A stretch of 32,326 nucleotides of DNA from positions 28,888 to 61,213 of the forward strand of contig DFXY01000008.1 of the NCBI GenBank assembly GCA_002381945.1, in the 5' to 3' direction. Each line of letters opens with the position of its first letter. Within the stretch, counting starts at the first letter, position 1. A program made the translations under genes and the position numbers. The DNA comes from Bacteriovoracaceae bacterium UBA4096. Lineage in GTDB: Bacteria > Bdellovibrionota > Bacteriovoracia > Bacteriovoracales > Bacteriovoracaceae. The notes under the pieces were generated by a model, which worked only from the letters and a program-made list of their open reading frames with translations, was not told the origin of the DNA and did not search any database. This document shows, piece after piece, positions 32,318-32,326 of the stretch.

Positions 32318-32326
32318 GTTCCAATA

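Noticed and set aside
1..32326. Mobile element, prophage, CRISPR or defence island
   Set aside because: No transposase, integrase, phage gene, direct repeat array or restriction-like gene was seen; nearly all genes are core functions.

Overview
The window looks like chromosomal core DNA from an AT-rich member of the Bdellovibrionota, most likely the Bacteriovorax/Peredibacter side. The evidence is a MglA Ras-like GTPase close to the Myxococcus protein next to a Roadblock/LC7 (MglB-type) gene, a short flagellin with a sigma-28-like promoter, a meso-DAP-type MurE, an FtsI with a C-terminal PASTA domain, and a complete division/cell-wall (dcw) cluster. No insertion sequence, prophage, CRISPR array or integrase is visible. 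Genus assignment is inference.

Left part (1-4402): a gene start cut by the window edge, a flagellin with its own promoter and terminator, then a minus-strand run prmA-rsmE-RDD protein-rfaE2-unknown 111 aa protein, most of it joined by 1-4 bp overlaps. From 4403 to 7370 three genes face the other way: uridine kinase, ribonuclease J, and a membrane-anchored zinc-finger protein. A strong terminator at 7371-7400 separates them from the end of ftsZ.

Middle part (7425-24027): the dcw cluster, all on the minus strand, in transcription order rsmH-ftsL-ftsI-murE-murF-mraY-murD-ftsW-murG-murC-murB-(ftsQ-like)-ftsA-ftsZ. It makes the cytoplasmic peptidoglycan precursor (MurB-F), lipid I and II (MraY, MurG), the septal glycosyltransferase/transpeptidase pair (FtsW/FtsI) and the FtsA/FtsZ ring. 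mraZ and ddl are absent. MurD is unusual: its P-loop lysine is arginine and its metal-binding histidine region is not conserved. The gene in the ftsQ slot is very divergent and begins with a signal-peptide-like segment. Hairpins sit directly upstream of ftsW and ftsA.

Right part (24024-32317): the same strand continues upstream with mtnP, a DksA/TraR zinc-finger protein, mglA, mglB, recR, ybaB, dnaX and an SRP RNA gene, then a secreted protein of unknown function, a divergent small secreted protein on the plus strand, tRNA-Ser(GGA), tadA and a membrane PilZ-like protein. The order tadA-SRP RNA-dnaX-ybaB-recR is an old bacterial arrangement also known from Bacillus. The polarity switch genes mglB and mglA sit inside a tightly packed run between recR and the dcw genes, which suggests that polarity, DNA maintenance and division genes may be co-transcribed.
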